DNA from: Streptomyces lavendulae subsp. lavendulae
GTDB taxonomy: Bacteria > Actinomycetota > Actinomycetes > Streptomycetales > Streptomycetaceae
Direction of reading: 5' to 3'
Assembly (NCBI RefSeq): GCF_002803845.1
Contig: NZ_CP024985.1
Location: 8,381,501 to 8,445,500, forward strand
Length of the DNA stretch: 64,000 bases
The notes beneath the pieces were generated by a model. It was given only the letters and a program-made list of their open reading frames with translations. It was not told where the DNA came from and did no database searches. Shown here in pieces: positions 41,918 through 50,340 of this stretch. Made by a program: the position numbers and the translations under genes. The first letter of the stretch is position 1. Each line of letters starts with the position of its first letter.

Positions 41918-42976
41918 ATGAACGAACGACGCATCCTCCACGTCCACTTCCACCTCCCCCACCACACCGGCGAGGCTCTGTTCGCCCAGCTCCTGATGCT
42001 CGCTGAGGACATCACCCCACGCGTGCAGCCGATCCCGCCCGACGCCGCACACCTCGATATCACCGGTGCCCTGCGCTACTGGAGGCGCACCCCCGAGGAC
42101 ATCGCGGCGCTCCTGCGGCTGCGCACGATGGCCCTCCATGGCGTGCTGACGACGTGCGCCATCGCCCCCAACCGCATGCTGGCCACCATGGCGGCCGCCG
42201 CCACCGCGCCCGGCACCACGACCGTCATCGAAGGCGGCCACGTGCAGGCGTGGCTGCGGCCGCTGCCCGTCGCCGCCCTCCACGGGGTCGGCCCCGCGAG
42301 CACCAAGAAGCTACGCACCTACGGCCTGCACACCATCGGCGACGTCGCTGACACCCCCGTGGCCACCCTGATCCGGCTCTTCGGCGCCGCCGCCGGCCGC
42401 GCGCTCCACGCCCACGCACACGGCCAGGATCTCCGTACCGTACAGACCCAGGCCGTGGCCAAGTCTCTCGGCGCCGACCGGGCCTTCGACCACGACGTCC
42501 TGGACCCAGCCGAGCACCGCCGTGCCCTGCTGGACCTGGCAGAGGAACTCGGCGCCCGCCTCCGCGACGGGCAGCAAGCCGCGAGCGGACTCGAGCTGTC
42601 CGTCCGCTACGCCGACCGCACCAGCACCACCCGCAGCCGGACCCTGAACGAACCCACCGCCCACACCCGCCCGCTCGCCGCCACCGCGTACGACCTCTAC
42701 ACCCTCCTCGGCCTCCAGCGGGCCCGCGTCCGTGCCATCAGCCTGCGCGCACACGGCCTTCGACCCGCAGCACAGGCCACCCAGCAACTCGCCCTCGGCC
42801 CCGGGGACGACCACGCCCTGGCCATCGAAGCCGTCACCGACCGGGCCCGCGCCCGATACGGGCCCGGCACCCTACGCCCCGCCGCTCTCGCCACCGCCAA
42901 ACAGGCCAGCCGGGGAATACCTGGCGCGAAACCACCCTTGCCAGCACTGCCTCCACGCGAAGGGAACCGCCCATGA
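41918..42976 (+). CDS. imuB: ImuB-like Y-family polymerase without catalytic acids
   Basis: A 352-residue protein whose ATG is six bases after the dnaE2 stop. The fold is that of Y-family polymerases: little-finger and helix-hairpin-helix segments LPVAALHGVGPASTKKLRTY and GLHTIGDVADTPVATLIRLF. The first metal site, normally LDMDAFF, reads HVHFHLP, and the SxDE site reads PPDAAHLDITG, so at least two catalytic acids are absent. ImuB proteins have lost catalysis and act as the hub between DnaE2 and the clamp, so I call it ImuB-like. It is shorter than usual (about 500), and I see no obvious clamp motif. It may bridge DnaE2 to the replisome. Confidence 0.8.
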   Translation: MNERRILHVHFHLPHHTGEALFAQLLMLAEDITPRVQPIPPDAAHLDITGALRYWRRTPEDIAALLRLRTMALHGVLTTCAIAPNRMLATMAAAATAPGTTTVIEGGHVQAWLRPLPVAALHGVGPASTKKLRTYGLHTIGDVADTPVATLIRLFGAAAGRALHAHAHGQDLRTVQTQAVAKSLGADRAFDHDVLDPAEHRRALLDLAEELGARLRDGQQAASGLELSVRYADRTSTTRSRTLNEPTAHTRPLAATAYDLYTLLGLQRARVRAISLRAHGLRPAAQATQQLALGPGDDHALAIEAVTDRARARYGPGTLRPAALATAKQASRGIPGAKPPLPALPPREGNRP

Positions 42977-43312
42977 CCACCCCCCCCGGGCCCCGGTCGT
43001 GGCGGCATTGTGGCAGGACGGTGCGCAGTCAGCGCTGCACCGACCAGAACTGGGCGGCCTCCTGTGCTCGGCGAGCTCCTCCGGCTGGCCCCCAGCGCTA
43101 ACGCCGACGAGCTGGCATTCGCGGCCCGGCTCGCCGCCACCGAGCCCGAAGCGCCCACCCCGAGGGCCAGGTATCCGGAGCCAGTGCCCTCTGACAAGTG
43201 ATCTTGAACCGCCTTGGCCGGTGAAGCCCGGATCGCAGCAGGCCAGCTACGCCAGGGTGACGACGGCGATTGAGAACTGGCGAAATCTCTTGCAGGGCAT
43301 GGCCTGTTGAGT
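42977..43312. other. Gap after imuB, decayed
   Basis: A 63-residue frame at 43010-43201 (GELLRLAPSANADELAFAAR ...) has a fair composition but no clean start. The next 110 bases read ARVTTAIENWRNLLQGM and could be a gene tail. I cannot assign either. The junction with an integrative-element fragment lies here. Confidence 0.3.
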
Positions 43313-43626
43313 TGAGCGGTAGGCTGCGCCATCCCGACCCCGTCCGCATCGCCACCACCGCGTACGCAGAGACCGAAGACCACACCGGCCGCTTCTTCGA
43401 GGAGTCCTGCACCTTCCACACCGACCACCGTGCCGAACAGGCCCGCCTCTACAACGTCTACCGCACCTGGTGCCAAAATGAAGGCGCGCCCACCATCTCC
43501 TCCCGCGCCTTCGCAGCACGGGCACGCGAGCTCGTAGGCCTCGCCTCACCCAAAGAAATGATCTCGTCCAACTCCAAGAAGTACTACCCCGGCATCGGAC
43601 TGCTCGCAGAAGAGGAGAACCCATGA
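43313..43626 (+). pseudogene. Primase/helicase of an integrative element, C-terminal remnant
   Basis: The frame reads TAYAETEDHTGRFFEESCTF then RLYNVYRTWCQNEGAPTISS and RAFAARARELVG, the C-terminal domain of P4/D5-type primase-helicases of phages and integrative elements. The primase and ATPase parts are absent. Its stop overlaps the next ATG by four bases, as in Streptomyces actinobacterial integrative elements. Confidence 0.65.
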
Positions 43627-43997
43627 GCTCCCTCATCTCCGACGACGAGATCCACCACGAAATCGACCTCATCTGGCTCGAAGACGTCACCGAACTCGAC
43701 TACGTCCGCCAGTCCCTCGACCGCCTCCCCACCCGCCGAGGCAAACCCGCCTACCACCGCGACGGCCGCCTCGTCGGCTACTCCCAGCTCGGCCCCCAGG
43801 CCAAGCCTTCACGCTCCAGCGGCACCTTCCGCCGCCGGGTCTTCTGGCTCCTGCCGCATGACCGCGACACCGTCCCCGACGGCCTCTACGCCACAGGCGC
43901 CCCCGCGGAAGCCGTCGACCCGACCACGCTCACCGCAGGCAGCAGAGGCCGGAAGACGGAACGCTCGGAAAGGCCCGCGCAGGGCGCAGACGCCTGA
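43623..43997 (+). CDS. DUF6009-family protein
   Basis: A 124-residue protein that starts in an ATGA overlap with the primase remnant. It reads EIHHEIDLIWLEDVTELDYV then RQSLDRLPTRRGKPAYHRDG and SGTFRRRVFWLLPHDRDTVP, then AAVDP-type features in DGLYATGAPAEAVDPTTL. This pattern matches DUF6009, a family carried on Streptomyces integrative elements and plasmids. Function unknown. It is the last trace of such an element here. Confidence 0.75.
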   Translation: MSSLISDDEIHHEIDLIWLEDVTELDYVRQSLDRLPTRRGKPAYHRDGRLVGYSQLGPQAKPSRSSGTFRRRVFWLLPHDRDTVPDGLYATGAPAEAVDPTTLTAGSRGRKTERSERPAQGADA

Positions 43998-44605
43998 CGG
44001 GATGGCTGTGAGGCAGGCTCCCGTATTCCGCACGTGATTGTTTGAAGTTCAGTCGCTTCGGTCGCTGGCCATGTGGACTCATGTCATCTGACCTGCACCT
44101 TTGTGCAGCGACTCACCAGCCGCCAGCAGCGTGGGCTTCCTGACCAGACCCTGATCAGGCGCGCCTCGTGGCGCGCTGGGCCGACGCCTGCGACCGCGGC
44201 ACCGCTCCGCGCGCCATCCCCCGGGGGTGCTGAGCGAAATGGAGTCGCCCAAAGGCCGTCTGAGGCGCGGACCGGTTTCCGGGGTGGTGCCGGTGCTGGG
44301 CGAAGGCAACCGTGGGCGGTGTCCGGTTACTCATCTGCGGGTTTGCGCTCGTGTGCGGGTCGGGTTGCGGGATGGTCGTAGCCGTGCTCTGGATGCGGGC
44401 GCGGTGGTTCATCGGCTGGCCAGCTGGGCAACCTCGCCGGTGATCTCGTCGCCTGCCCCCCTGTGAACTGGCTGCGGACGCCATCGACGCCCCGCTGAGC
44501 CTTGTGGCGCCCCACGATGTTGCGGCCACAGAGAATGGGTTCGCCTGAATCGTTTGCGAGCCGCCAGTGCGGACATATGCATAGCGTAAGACTTAAGGGG
44601 ACGAT
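43998..44605. other. Gap before the stress island
   Basis: Over 600 bp without a gene I can support; frames are Arg/Pro-rich shadows. At 44547-44575 a GTTTGC and, 15 bases on, GGACAT resemble a weak SigB-class promoter for the first csbD gene. Confidence 0.4.
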
Positions 44606-44776
44606 ATGGGCGCCGGTGAGAAAGCGAAGGCTGAGATAGAGCGAGTCGCGGGAAGGGCTGTAAAGAAAGCAGCCCATGCCATGGGTAAGGAGGTACTGGC
44701 CGCCAAGGGTGCAGCTCTGGAAGCCCGGGGCAATGCCCGGCGTGTCAAGGAGAAGGGCAAGGATGCGTTGAGCTGA
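44606..44776 (+). CDS. CsbD-like small stress protein
   Basis: A 56-residue charged protein (MGAGEKAKAEIERVAGRAVK ... RVKEKGKDALS), too short for most gene finders. It starts after AAGGGGA. It has the CsbD pattern: an MGA-x-x-K-x-K start, a helix of alternating Lys/Ala/Glu, LEARG then a Lys-rich helix. CsbD proteins are made under general stress (SigB in Bacillus); their job is not known. It lies at one edge of the Asp23 island, with a paralogue at 50341 on the other edge. Confidence 0.8.
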   Translation: MGAGEKAKAEIERVAGRAVKKAAHAMGKEVLAAKGAALEARGNARRVKEKGKDALS

Positions 44777-44899
44777 GCGTCCATCATTGGCCGTTGGGCG
44801 AGTGGTTGATGGCGTTGGCACGGGTAAAAGGCTCGGATCCGCCTAGATAGCGGAAATCGGAGTGCGCCGCCAATTTGTGCGACGAGACAGGAAGGAATC

Positions 44900-45163
44900 A
44901 TGGGCATACTTGCTTGGATTCTTATAGGACTGTTCGCGGGTATCATCGCCAAAATGCTGATGCCCGGGAAGGATCCAGGTGGCATAATCATCACCATATT
45001 GATAGGCATCGCGGGCGCCCTGCTCGGTGGGTGGCTCGGTAAGGTGATTTTTGGAGTCGACTCCATCGACGGCTTCTTCGAGATCTCGACGTGGGTCGCC
45101 GCGATAGTCGGCTCCCTCATCCTCCTCGGCATCTTCCGCCTCTTCAGGAATGCTAGGCATTAG
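44900..45163 (+). CDS. GlsB/YeaQ/YmgE-family stress membrane protein
   Basis: An 87-residue protein with three membrane helices and the family pattern: MGILAWILIGLFAGIIAKML then MPGKDPGGIIITILIGIAGA and LLGGWLGKVIFG, ending in a helix and a basic tail. Also called transglycosylase-associated protein, but it has no transglycosylase activity. It often goes with Asp23/Gls24 proteins under envelope stress, which fits the island that follows. A hairpin terminator follows at 45202. Confidence 0.93.
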   Translation: MGILAWILIGLFAGIIAKMLMPGKDPGGIIITILIGIAGALLGGWLGKVIFGVDSIDGFFEISTWVAAIVGSLILLGIFRLFRNARH

Positions 45164-45201
45164 CAGGAAACGGCAACCGGACGCCGGGCCCTTGGATACG
45201 C

Positions 45202-45240
45202 GAAACGGCTTCCCTGTGCGAGCGGGCGAAGCCGTTTCCT
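45202..45240 (+). terminator. Hairpin terminator after the GlsB-type gene
   Basis: GAAACGGCTTC at 45202-45212 and its exact inverse GAAGCCGTTTC at 45228-45238 form an 11-bp stem with a 15-base loop, followed by CC. Confidence 0.8.
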
Positions 45241-45808
45241 TCGGTCACCACACTCACGACTGACCTTGGTCCGAGCAAGTGAGGTCCACGCTGCGAGGGG
45301 CTATTCCCAGCCGGGCGGTTGCAATCGAACCCGGCATCCATACCCGAGCGTGTCGCGGGCGTCTGTAACCCATGCAGGACGCGCTTCATCTTGCGGCGCA
45401 GCGCCCGGCGAGCGGCCCAAACCGTCACTCGCAGACCCCATGCTGTCAGTCGCAAGAGGATCCCCACCAGAGGTCGTCGCATCCAGCGAACAAGCGTCCA
45501 GCGCCGTCTCCATTTATGTCCGTGCCGCCCCAGGATGAACTTCACGCTTGCCTCCCGCAGCTACGGCCCGGCGTTTTCGTCGTCGACAGGACCAATTCCC
45601 GAATCCATGGGAGAACCCTATGTAATTCCCTGTGTGCCACCTACCCGGTTTCAATCAACGAGAACGCTACGTTCGCCGAAATCGTTGAGGTAGCTCCATG
45701 GTGCGCGCGGACCAGGCCAACCATGTGCCGACGACCGCCTGGCCAAAGCGGCAAGACCGTCGACCCGCAGTGCGTAAGCGAACCCAGGCGGATGGCATGC
45801 CCGGCGGG
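45241..45808. other. Gap with one weak minus-strand frame
   Basis: A minus-strand frame ending at 45153 begins at 45545 as MKFILGRHGHKWRRRWTLVR, then RLTAWGLRVTVWAARRALRR, a basic amphipathic protein. It overlaps the terminator and then loses coding character. A short basic peptide gene is possible but not supported well. Otherwise empty. Confidence 0.3.
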
Positions 45809-46171
45809 CTACACGGTGCGGGTGACGGTGACCACGACGGTGACGGGCGCCGCCCTGCCTTGTTGGGCTACGTAGGAGGTGACGGCCCTCCGCACGTTTT
45901 CGCGGACCCGTCGGGCGACGTCGACGACGCGGTGGTCCTTATCCAGGATGCAGCGCACCTCCACGTGCCAAGCGCCGACCGTGGTGAGCTCGCAGCGGAC
46001 GCCGGCTGCTTCGTGGCGCCCGGTGGCACCTGCGGCCACGGCTTCGTATACGCGGGAGGCTGCGAGTGCCAGCCGGTCGGCGAGCGCGGGCTGGAGAGCG
46101 AGTACGCCGGGCACGTCGAGGGCGGCCCGGGCTGCCGCTCGGTGGATGTTCCCGTGGTGGGAGGCGTTCAT
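45809..46171 (-). CDS. Asp23/Gls24-family envelope stress protein
   Basis: A 120-residue protein. The Asp23 core is short: AARAALDVPGVLALQPALAD, then VRCELTTVGAWHVEVRCILD and VVDVARRVRENVRRAVTSYV and a last strand PVTVVVTVTRTV. Its start overlaps the stop of the zinc-motif Asp23 gene before it (ATGA). Asp23 proteins form filaments or rings under the membrane through the AmaP anchor; an AmaP gene lies at 49505. It is the last gene of a three-gene operon led by a sigma factor. Confidence 0.8.
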   Translation of the reverse strand: MNASHHGNIHRAAARAALDVPGVLALQPALADRLALAASRVYEAVAAGATGRHEAAGVRCELTTVGAWHVEVRCILDKDHRVVDVARRVRENVRRAVTSYVAQQGRAAPVTVVVTVTRTV

Positions 46172-46857
46172 CGTTCGCTCAGTTCGTGCCGCTCGTCACC
46201 ATGCACGCGGGAGGCTCCCAGAACGGCGTTGACTTCCACGTCGACGGTGGTGACGGCGAGGCCGAGGACGTGTTCGGCGGCGTGGAGGACGGCTTGGCGT
46301 ACTGCCTCGGCCCGCCCTCGCAGCGGCTGGTCGAGCGTGGCTGCCACCGTGATGACGACGACATGGACGACATGGACGGCGTGGTCGTCCTTCGCCGCGG
46401 CTACGCGGCAGCTGGCGGCGCGGATGCCGGGGACGGTGTCGGCGGCCCGGCGCAGCACTTTCGCGGCCGCGCTCTCGGCGATGCGCAGGTCGTGATCGGG
46501 GTCGTCGAGTAGCAGCTTGGTGCCGAGCCGTACCTCGCTGCGGACCGCGTTGATGACCCGGGTGGCGAGGCTGTGACCGTCGGGTTGTTCCTCGGCGCGC
46601 AGAGCACGGGTTGCCCGGTCCAGGGCTGTCAGCCCTTCGATGGCCTCGCGGCAGTGGGGACAGCGGCTGCTGTGCGGGTCTGCTGCGCCGGCCGCGCTGC
46701 GGGCCTGTTGCCAGGCATGGCCGAGGGGGCGTCCGCAGGGCAGGAGTTCCGCACCCGCCAGCAGTTCCGCGTCGGGATGTAGCGACGCTTCAGCCGCTGC
46801 GGCGTGCACGCCTGCGGGCTTGTCGCTGGAGGTCGGGTGTGGGTCGTCTAGCGCCAT
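46168..46857 (-). CDS. Asp23-family protein with a zinc anti-sigma-like motif
   Basis: A 229-residue protein. Near the N-terminus, residues 62-69 are H-SSR-C-PH-C, the H-x3-C-x2-C motif of zinc-associated anti-sigma factors, in a helical setting (GHAWQQARSAAGAADPHSSR). Residues about 95-215 form an Asp23 domain (ATRVINAVRSEVRLGTKLLL, AAAKVLRRAADTVPGIRAAS). Its start lies within the last codons of the sigma factor gene, so it is made with it. The position, the motif and the coupling point to an anti-sigma factor whose sensor is an Asp23 domain. The motif is visible; sigma binding is inferred. Confidence 0.75.
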   Translation of the reverse strand: MALDDPHPTSSDKPAGVHAAAAEASLHPDAELLAGAELLPCGRPLGHAWQQARSAAGAADPHSSRCPHCREAIEGLTALDRATRALRAEEQPDGHSLATRVINAVRSEVRLGTKLLLDDPDHDLRIAESAAAKVLRRAADTVPGIRAASCRVAAAKDDHAVHVVHVVVITVAATLDQPLRGRAEAVRQAVLHAAEHVLGLAVTTVDVEVNAVLGASRVHGDERHELSER

Positions 46858-47486
46858 GGGCGCATCGCCTCCATCAGAGCGCGTCGTGCGCGAAAGAGTC
46901 TGCCGCGCACCGTTTGTTCACTGCTGCCCACCACGTGGGCGATCTCTTCGTAATGCAGGCCGTGCAGTTCCCGCAGCACCCAGCACACCCGGAGCTCGGG
47001 GCCCAGTGCCAGGAGCGCTTGTGTCAGGGCGGCTGCTGCCGCGTCCGTCTCGGCCGCTTTGGGTGGTGAGCTGTTCGCATCCACGGCAGCCGGTTCGGGG
47101 ACGGTGTCCAGTGACAACGGATGGGGCCGGCGGCGCAGAGTGTTGAGGCAGCGGTTTGTCACGATGCGGTACATCCAGGTGCTGAACGAGGCGCTGTGCC
47201 GGAATTCCGGCAGCCGCCGCCAAGCGCTGATGAAGGCGTCTTGGACCGCGTCCTCTGCGTCCGCCCGGTTGCCGAGCAGATGCTGGGCGAGGGCGAGCAG
47301 GCGGCTGCTGTGCCGGCGGACCAGGACAGCGAAGGCGTCTTCGTCCCCTTCCGAGGCCCGTATCGCCAGCACGCTGTCATTCAGTGTGCCGACAGCCTCC
47401 TGCTCCGTGGTGACGCCGCCGACCGGCAGCGCTGCCGGTCGCAGGTCTGCGCCAGGCTGGGGGGAGGGGTCGGTCCGGTTGCGCAT
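46848..47486 (-). CDS. ECF-type RNA polymerase sigma factor
   Basis: A 212-residue protein from ATG 47486; an in-frame ATG at 47564 has no ribosome site. Region 2 reads FAVLVRRHSSRLLALAQHLL then GNRADAEDAVQDAFISAWRR. Region 4 reads LHYEEIAHVVGSSEQTVRGR then LFRARRALMEAM, ending right at the stop. Region 3 and 1 are missing, as in ECF factors. It starts a coupled operon with the zinc-motif Asp23 protein and a second Asp23 protein and diverges from the 47651 operon, which is a likely target. This is probably an envelope-stress sigma. Confidence 0.9.
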   Translation of the reverse strand: MRNRTDPSPQPGADLRPAALPVGGVTTEQEAVGTLNDSVLAIRASEGDEDAFAVLVRRHSSRLLALAQHLLGNRADAEDAVQDAFISAWRRLPEFRHSASFSTWMYRIVTNRCLNTLRRRPHPLSLDTVPEPAAVDANSSPPKAAETDAAAAALTQALLALGPELRVCWVLRELHGLHYEEIAHVVGSSEQTVRGRLFRARRALMEAMRPWR

Positions 47487-47650
47487 CCGCCGCTCGCTTC
47501 CTGCCGAAGACGCTCGTTGCGGCCTGCGTGCGTATTCCTCGATGGTAGGCGGGCTGCCCCGCACGAGCCGCGTGAGGAATGTCCGCGCGAGGTGTCTTAA
47601 GCATGAGGGCGCCGCATCGGCGCCCGGACATCCACCCTGGGGAGGTCCTC

Positions 47651-48130
47651 ATGTCGGACACCATTAACCCCACCTCGGGCGGAGACGAGTCACGTCCAGC
47701 GGGCAGGACCCTGACGGGCTCCACCGGCGCCGGAACCGCACCCGAGTCGCGGGGCAGGACGACCATCGCCGACAGCGTGGTCGAGAAGATCGCAGGAATG
47801 GCCACCCGCGAGGTGCCGGGCATCCACAGCCTCGGCTCCGGCATGGCCCGCACGCTCGGGGCGGTGACCGACAAGGTCCCCGGCGGCCGTCCCAGCGTGA
47901 GCCGCGGCGTGAAGGTCGAGGTGGGCGAACGGCAGGCCGCCGTCGATCTCGACGTCGTCGTGGAGTACGGCGTCGCCATCGTGGACATCGCCGCCGACGT
48001 CCGTACCAGCGTCATCACGGCGGTCGAACGCATGACCGGCCTTGAGGTCGTCGAAGTGAACATCGCCGTCGACGATGTCCACCTGCCCGACGAGGAGGAC
48101 GACCAGGAAGGCGAGGGACGCGTGCAATGA
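47651..48130 (+). CDS. Asp23/Gls24-family envelope stress protein
   Basis: A 159-residue protein with ATG 47651 after GGGGAGG. After a low-complexity N-terminus the Asp23 domain reads TTIADSVVEKIAGMATREVP then GIHSLGSGMARTLGAV and VKVEVGERQAAVDLDVVVEY, then TSVITAVERMTGLEVVEVNI. The tail is acidic (LPDEEDDQEGEG). It is the full-length, classical member of the family and starts a five-gene run that ends with AmaP. It probably forms the sub-membrane scaffold of the stress response. Confidence 0.93.
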   Translation: MSDTINPTSGGDESRPAGRTLTGSTGAGTAPESRGRTTIADSVVEKIAGMATREVPGIHSLGSGMARTLGAVTDKVPGGRPSVSRGVKVEVGERQAAVDLDVVVEYGVAIVDIAADVRTSVITAVERMTGLEVVEVNIAVDDVHLPDEEDDQEGEGRVQ

Positions 48131-48184
48131 CTCCTCGCAGCCCCCGGATCCAGCGGGCCGCGAAACAACCGACGCGAAATTCAG

Positions 48185-48373
48185 GTGAGTGAAATGAGCG
48201 CAGCAACCGTGGGCCTGCTTGCCGGCATGGCCCTGGGCTTCGCCGCATTCTTCGGCGGCTTCTGGGCGTTCCTGCTCGTGGCGTTCCTGGGCCTGGTGGG
48301 CCTGATCATCGGCCGCATGTTGCAGGGTGACCTGGAGCTGTCCGACTTCACGCGCTCCCGGAACCGGCAGTGA
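48185..48373 (+). CDS. DUF2273-family small membrane protein
   Basis: A 62-residue protein with two membrane helices (GLLAGMALGFAAFFGGFWAF, then LLVAFLGLVGLIIGRML) and a short charged tail ending SDFTRSRNRQ. It matches DUF2273, which goes with Asp23 and AmaP genes in Gram-positive bacteria. The start is GTG 48185 or ATG 48194. Its stop overlaps the next start (GTGA). Confidence 0.88.
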   Translation: MSEMSAATVGLLAGMALGFAAFFGGFWAFLLVAFLGLVGLIIGRMLQGDLELSDFTRSRNRQ

Positions 48374-48774
48374 CCCCGCAACCTGAGGCTGCGCCGCACG
48401 GGGGTGCGGCAGCCCCCAGCCCGCCGGTGCTACCGGCGGCCGAACGAGGGGCCACGGTGATCCCGGACAAGGTGGTCGCCCGCATCGCGGCCCGCGCCGC
48501 CAAAGAGGCACTGGCCACGCACACGGACACCTCGGGCGCTCACCCGAAACTGGCCGGTCCGCGCGCCTCGGCCACCGTCGGCAGCGGCACGGCCCGGTTG
48601 GGACTGACTCTGGACCTGCCCTACCCGGCGGACCTCGCCGGCGTCTCCCGCCGGCTACAGGACTACGTCAGTGAGCGGGTGGCTCATTTGACCGGTATAC
48701 GCGTCACAGAAGTCACCCTTGCCATCGAGCACCTGATCCCCGCCGACAGCCTGGAGCACCGCCGCGTGCAGTGA
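48370..48774 (+). CDS. Asp23/Gls24-family protein, short form
   Basis: A 134-residue protein from GTG 48370 within the stop of the DUF2273 gene. After a Pro/Ala-rich start the Asp23 domain reads TVIPDKVVARIAARAAKEAL, then SATVGSGTARLGLTLDLPYP and DYVSERVAHLTGIRVTEVTL. The loop usually present before the first strand pair is reduced. It probably mixes with the other Asp23 proteins of the island. Confidence 0.85.
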   Translation: MTPQPEAAPHGGAAAPSPPVLPAAERGATVIPDKVVARIAARAAKEALATHTDTSGAHPKLAGPRASATVGSGTARLGLTLDLPYPADLAGVSRRLQDYVSERVAHLTGIRVTEVTLAIEHLIPADSLEHRRVQ

Positions 48775-48809
48775 ACCGGACCGCATTCCCACCGGGAAGG
48801 AGAGCCGCC

Positions 48810-49457
48810 ATGGAACGCGAGCAAGATCCCCTGGCCGAGAAGGAGCCCACCGAGACGGACGAGGCCACCTTCCGCACGGTGGGGCTGCTGGACGAGCGGC
48901 CTCCGGCCGGACCACACTCGGCTGCTCGGCGCCCATGGTCCGCACGCCGCATACCCGCCGCGCTCACAGCCCTGATCATCGCGGTCGCGGCGGGAACCCT
49001 CCTGTTCGATGTCATCAGGGTCCGCACCGGCCAGGCCGCCGCAGGCTGGCGAATACGCCTGGCCGACGAACTGGCCGCCCGCCCGCTGGATGACCCGGCG
49101 CTACAGATCGGGGCCGCCGTCATCGCCATTATCGGCCTCTGGCTGATCATCCTGGCCCTGAGCCCGGGCCTTCGCCACCAGCTGCCCCTTGAAACCCCCG
49201 ACGCAAAGATGCGCGCCGTACTGGACCGCGAGGCCGCGGAACTAAAGCTGCGGGATGCCGCGATGCGCGTCCCCGGGGTCAGCGCTGCCAAGGTCCGGTT
49301 CTTCCAGCATCGGATCAAGGCGCGCGCGGATGTGCGATTCCGCGCCCCCCTCGACGTCAAGGCCGATCTCTCGGCCGCTCTACAGGAGGCCCTCGACCGG
49401 CTCGCCCTTGCACGCCCTCCGTCGCTCGACGTCCGGGTACGCCCACGTCACAGGTAG
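48810..49457 (+). CDS. DUF6286-type membrane protein of the Asp23 operon
   Basis: A 215-residue protein. I chose ATG 48810, with GGGAAGGAGAG upstream; GTG 48771 is less likely. The N-terminal 50 residues are polar. Two membrane helices follow (about 58-78, ALTALIIAVAAGTLLFDVIR, and about 102-124, AVIAIIGLWLIILALSPGLR). The C-terminal domain contains an Asp23-like segment (DAAMRVPGVSAAKVRFFQHR). It fits the DUF6286 proteins of Streptomyces Asp23 operons. It probably anchors or senses for the Asp23 layer. Confidence 0.8.
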   Translation: MEREQDPLAEKEPTETDEATFRTVGLLDERPPAGPHSAARRPWSARRIPAALTALIIAVAAGTLLFDVIRVRTGQAAAGWRIRLADELAARPLDDPALQIGAAVIAIIGLWLIILALSPGLRHQLPLETPDAKMRAVLDREAAELKLRDAAMRVPGVSAAKVRFFQHRIKARADVRFRAPLDVKADLSAALQEALDRLALARPPSLDVRVRPRHR

Positions 49458-49504
49458 TAACGCCTGTGATGCTCGCTGCCCAGGAGAAGGCATAAGGGGA
49501 TCTG

Positions 49505-50107
49505 ATGAGAAGAAAATCCGCAGTCAACCGAGTTCTGCTGGCCCTGGCAGGCATTGTCCTGCTCGGCACAGGCCTCATGATCCTGGCGGGCGGCTTTGAC
49601 CTTTACCGACGCTGGTCACTGACACCACCCGACGGCTGGCCCCTGACCGCTCCCCACGATGTCCTGCTCGCCGACGCCGACCGCACCCGCTGGGCAGACG
49701 AAGGATGGTGGTGGCCCGCAGTCATCGCCGTCCTGGCCATCGTCACCCTGCTCGCCGTGTGGTGGCTGCTGGCACAGATGCGCCGCACCCACCCCGGCGG
49801 CCTGTCCGTGGGCGGAGCCCCCGCCGTGGACGGAGTGGAACTGCGCGAGGGTGCCCTCGGCGACGCTCTGGCCGCCGACGCCCGGCACCTGCCCGGTGTT
49901 CACCAGGCCCGCGCACGGATGGACGGCTCGTCGAGCCATCCCGAAGCCCATATCGCCATCACCCTCACGCCCGACGCCGAGCCCGGCCCCGTTCTGCAGG
50001 CGCTGCGCGACGGGCCGCTGGTACGCGCCCGCCAGTCCACGGACCGGACCCTGCCTGCAAGGGCGCACCTGCGGTTGACCCCGCACAAACCCCACCGTGC
50101 CGAATAG
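49505..50107 (+). CDS. amaP: AmaP-like membrane anchor of Asp23 proteins
   Basis: A 200-residue protein from ATG 49505 with AAGGGGA upstream. It has the AmaP layout: an N-terminal helix (VLLALAGIVLLGTGLMILAG), an outer loop of about 45 residues, a second helix (WWWPAVIAVLAIVTLLAVWW) and a C-terminal cytoplasmic domain of about 110 residues. In Staphylococcus AmaP ties Asp23 to the membrane. It closes the five-gene operon. Confidence 0.85.
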   Translation: MRRKSAVNRVLLALAGIVLLGTGLMILAGGFDLYRRWSLTPPDGWPLTAPHDVLLADADRTRWADEGWWWPAVIAVLAIVTLLAVWWLLAQMRRTHPGGLSVGGAPAVDGVELREGALGDALAADARHLPGVHQARARMDGSSSHPEAHIAITLTPDAEPGPVLQALRDGPLVRARQSTDRTLPARAHLRLTPHKPHRAE

Positions 50108-50340
50108 GGGCCCTCCCCGCCGTCGGGAGTGCGAGCTGACAGCGGCGTGGTGCGTTGGGCCCTCACCGGACATCATCCTCACCGGACATCAGAGGAACCG
50201 GCGGGCACCCAGGTGGGCCGTTCAGCCGCCGCATCGTTCCTCTTTATCCCGGATAGCACGAAATGCCTATCTGTTCTCGCGGGGGGTAGGAGCTGAGCAG
50301 GCTTGTACTGCCAAGCGGGAGCGGCCGGGAGGTGAGAGAA

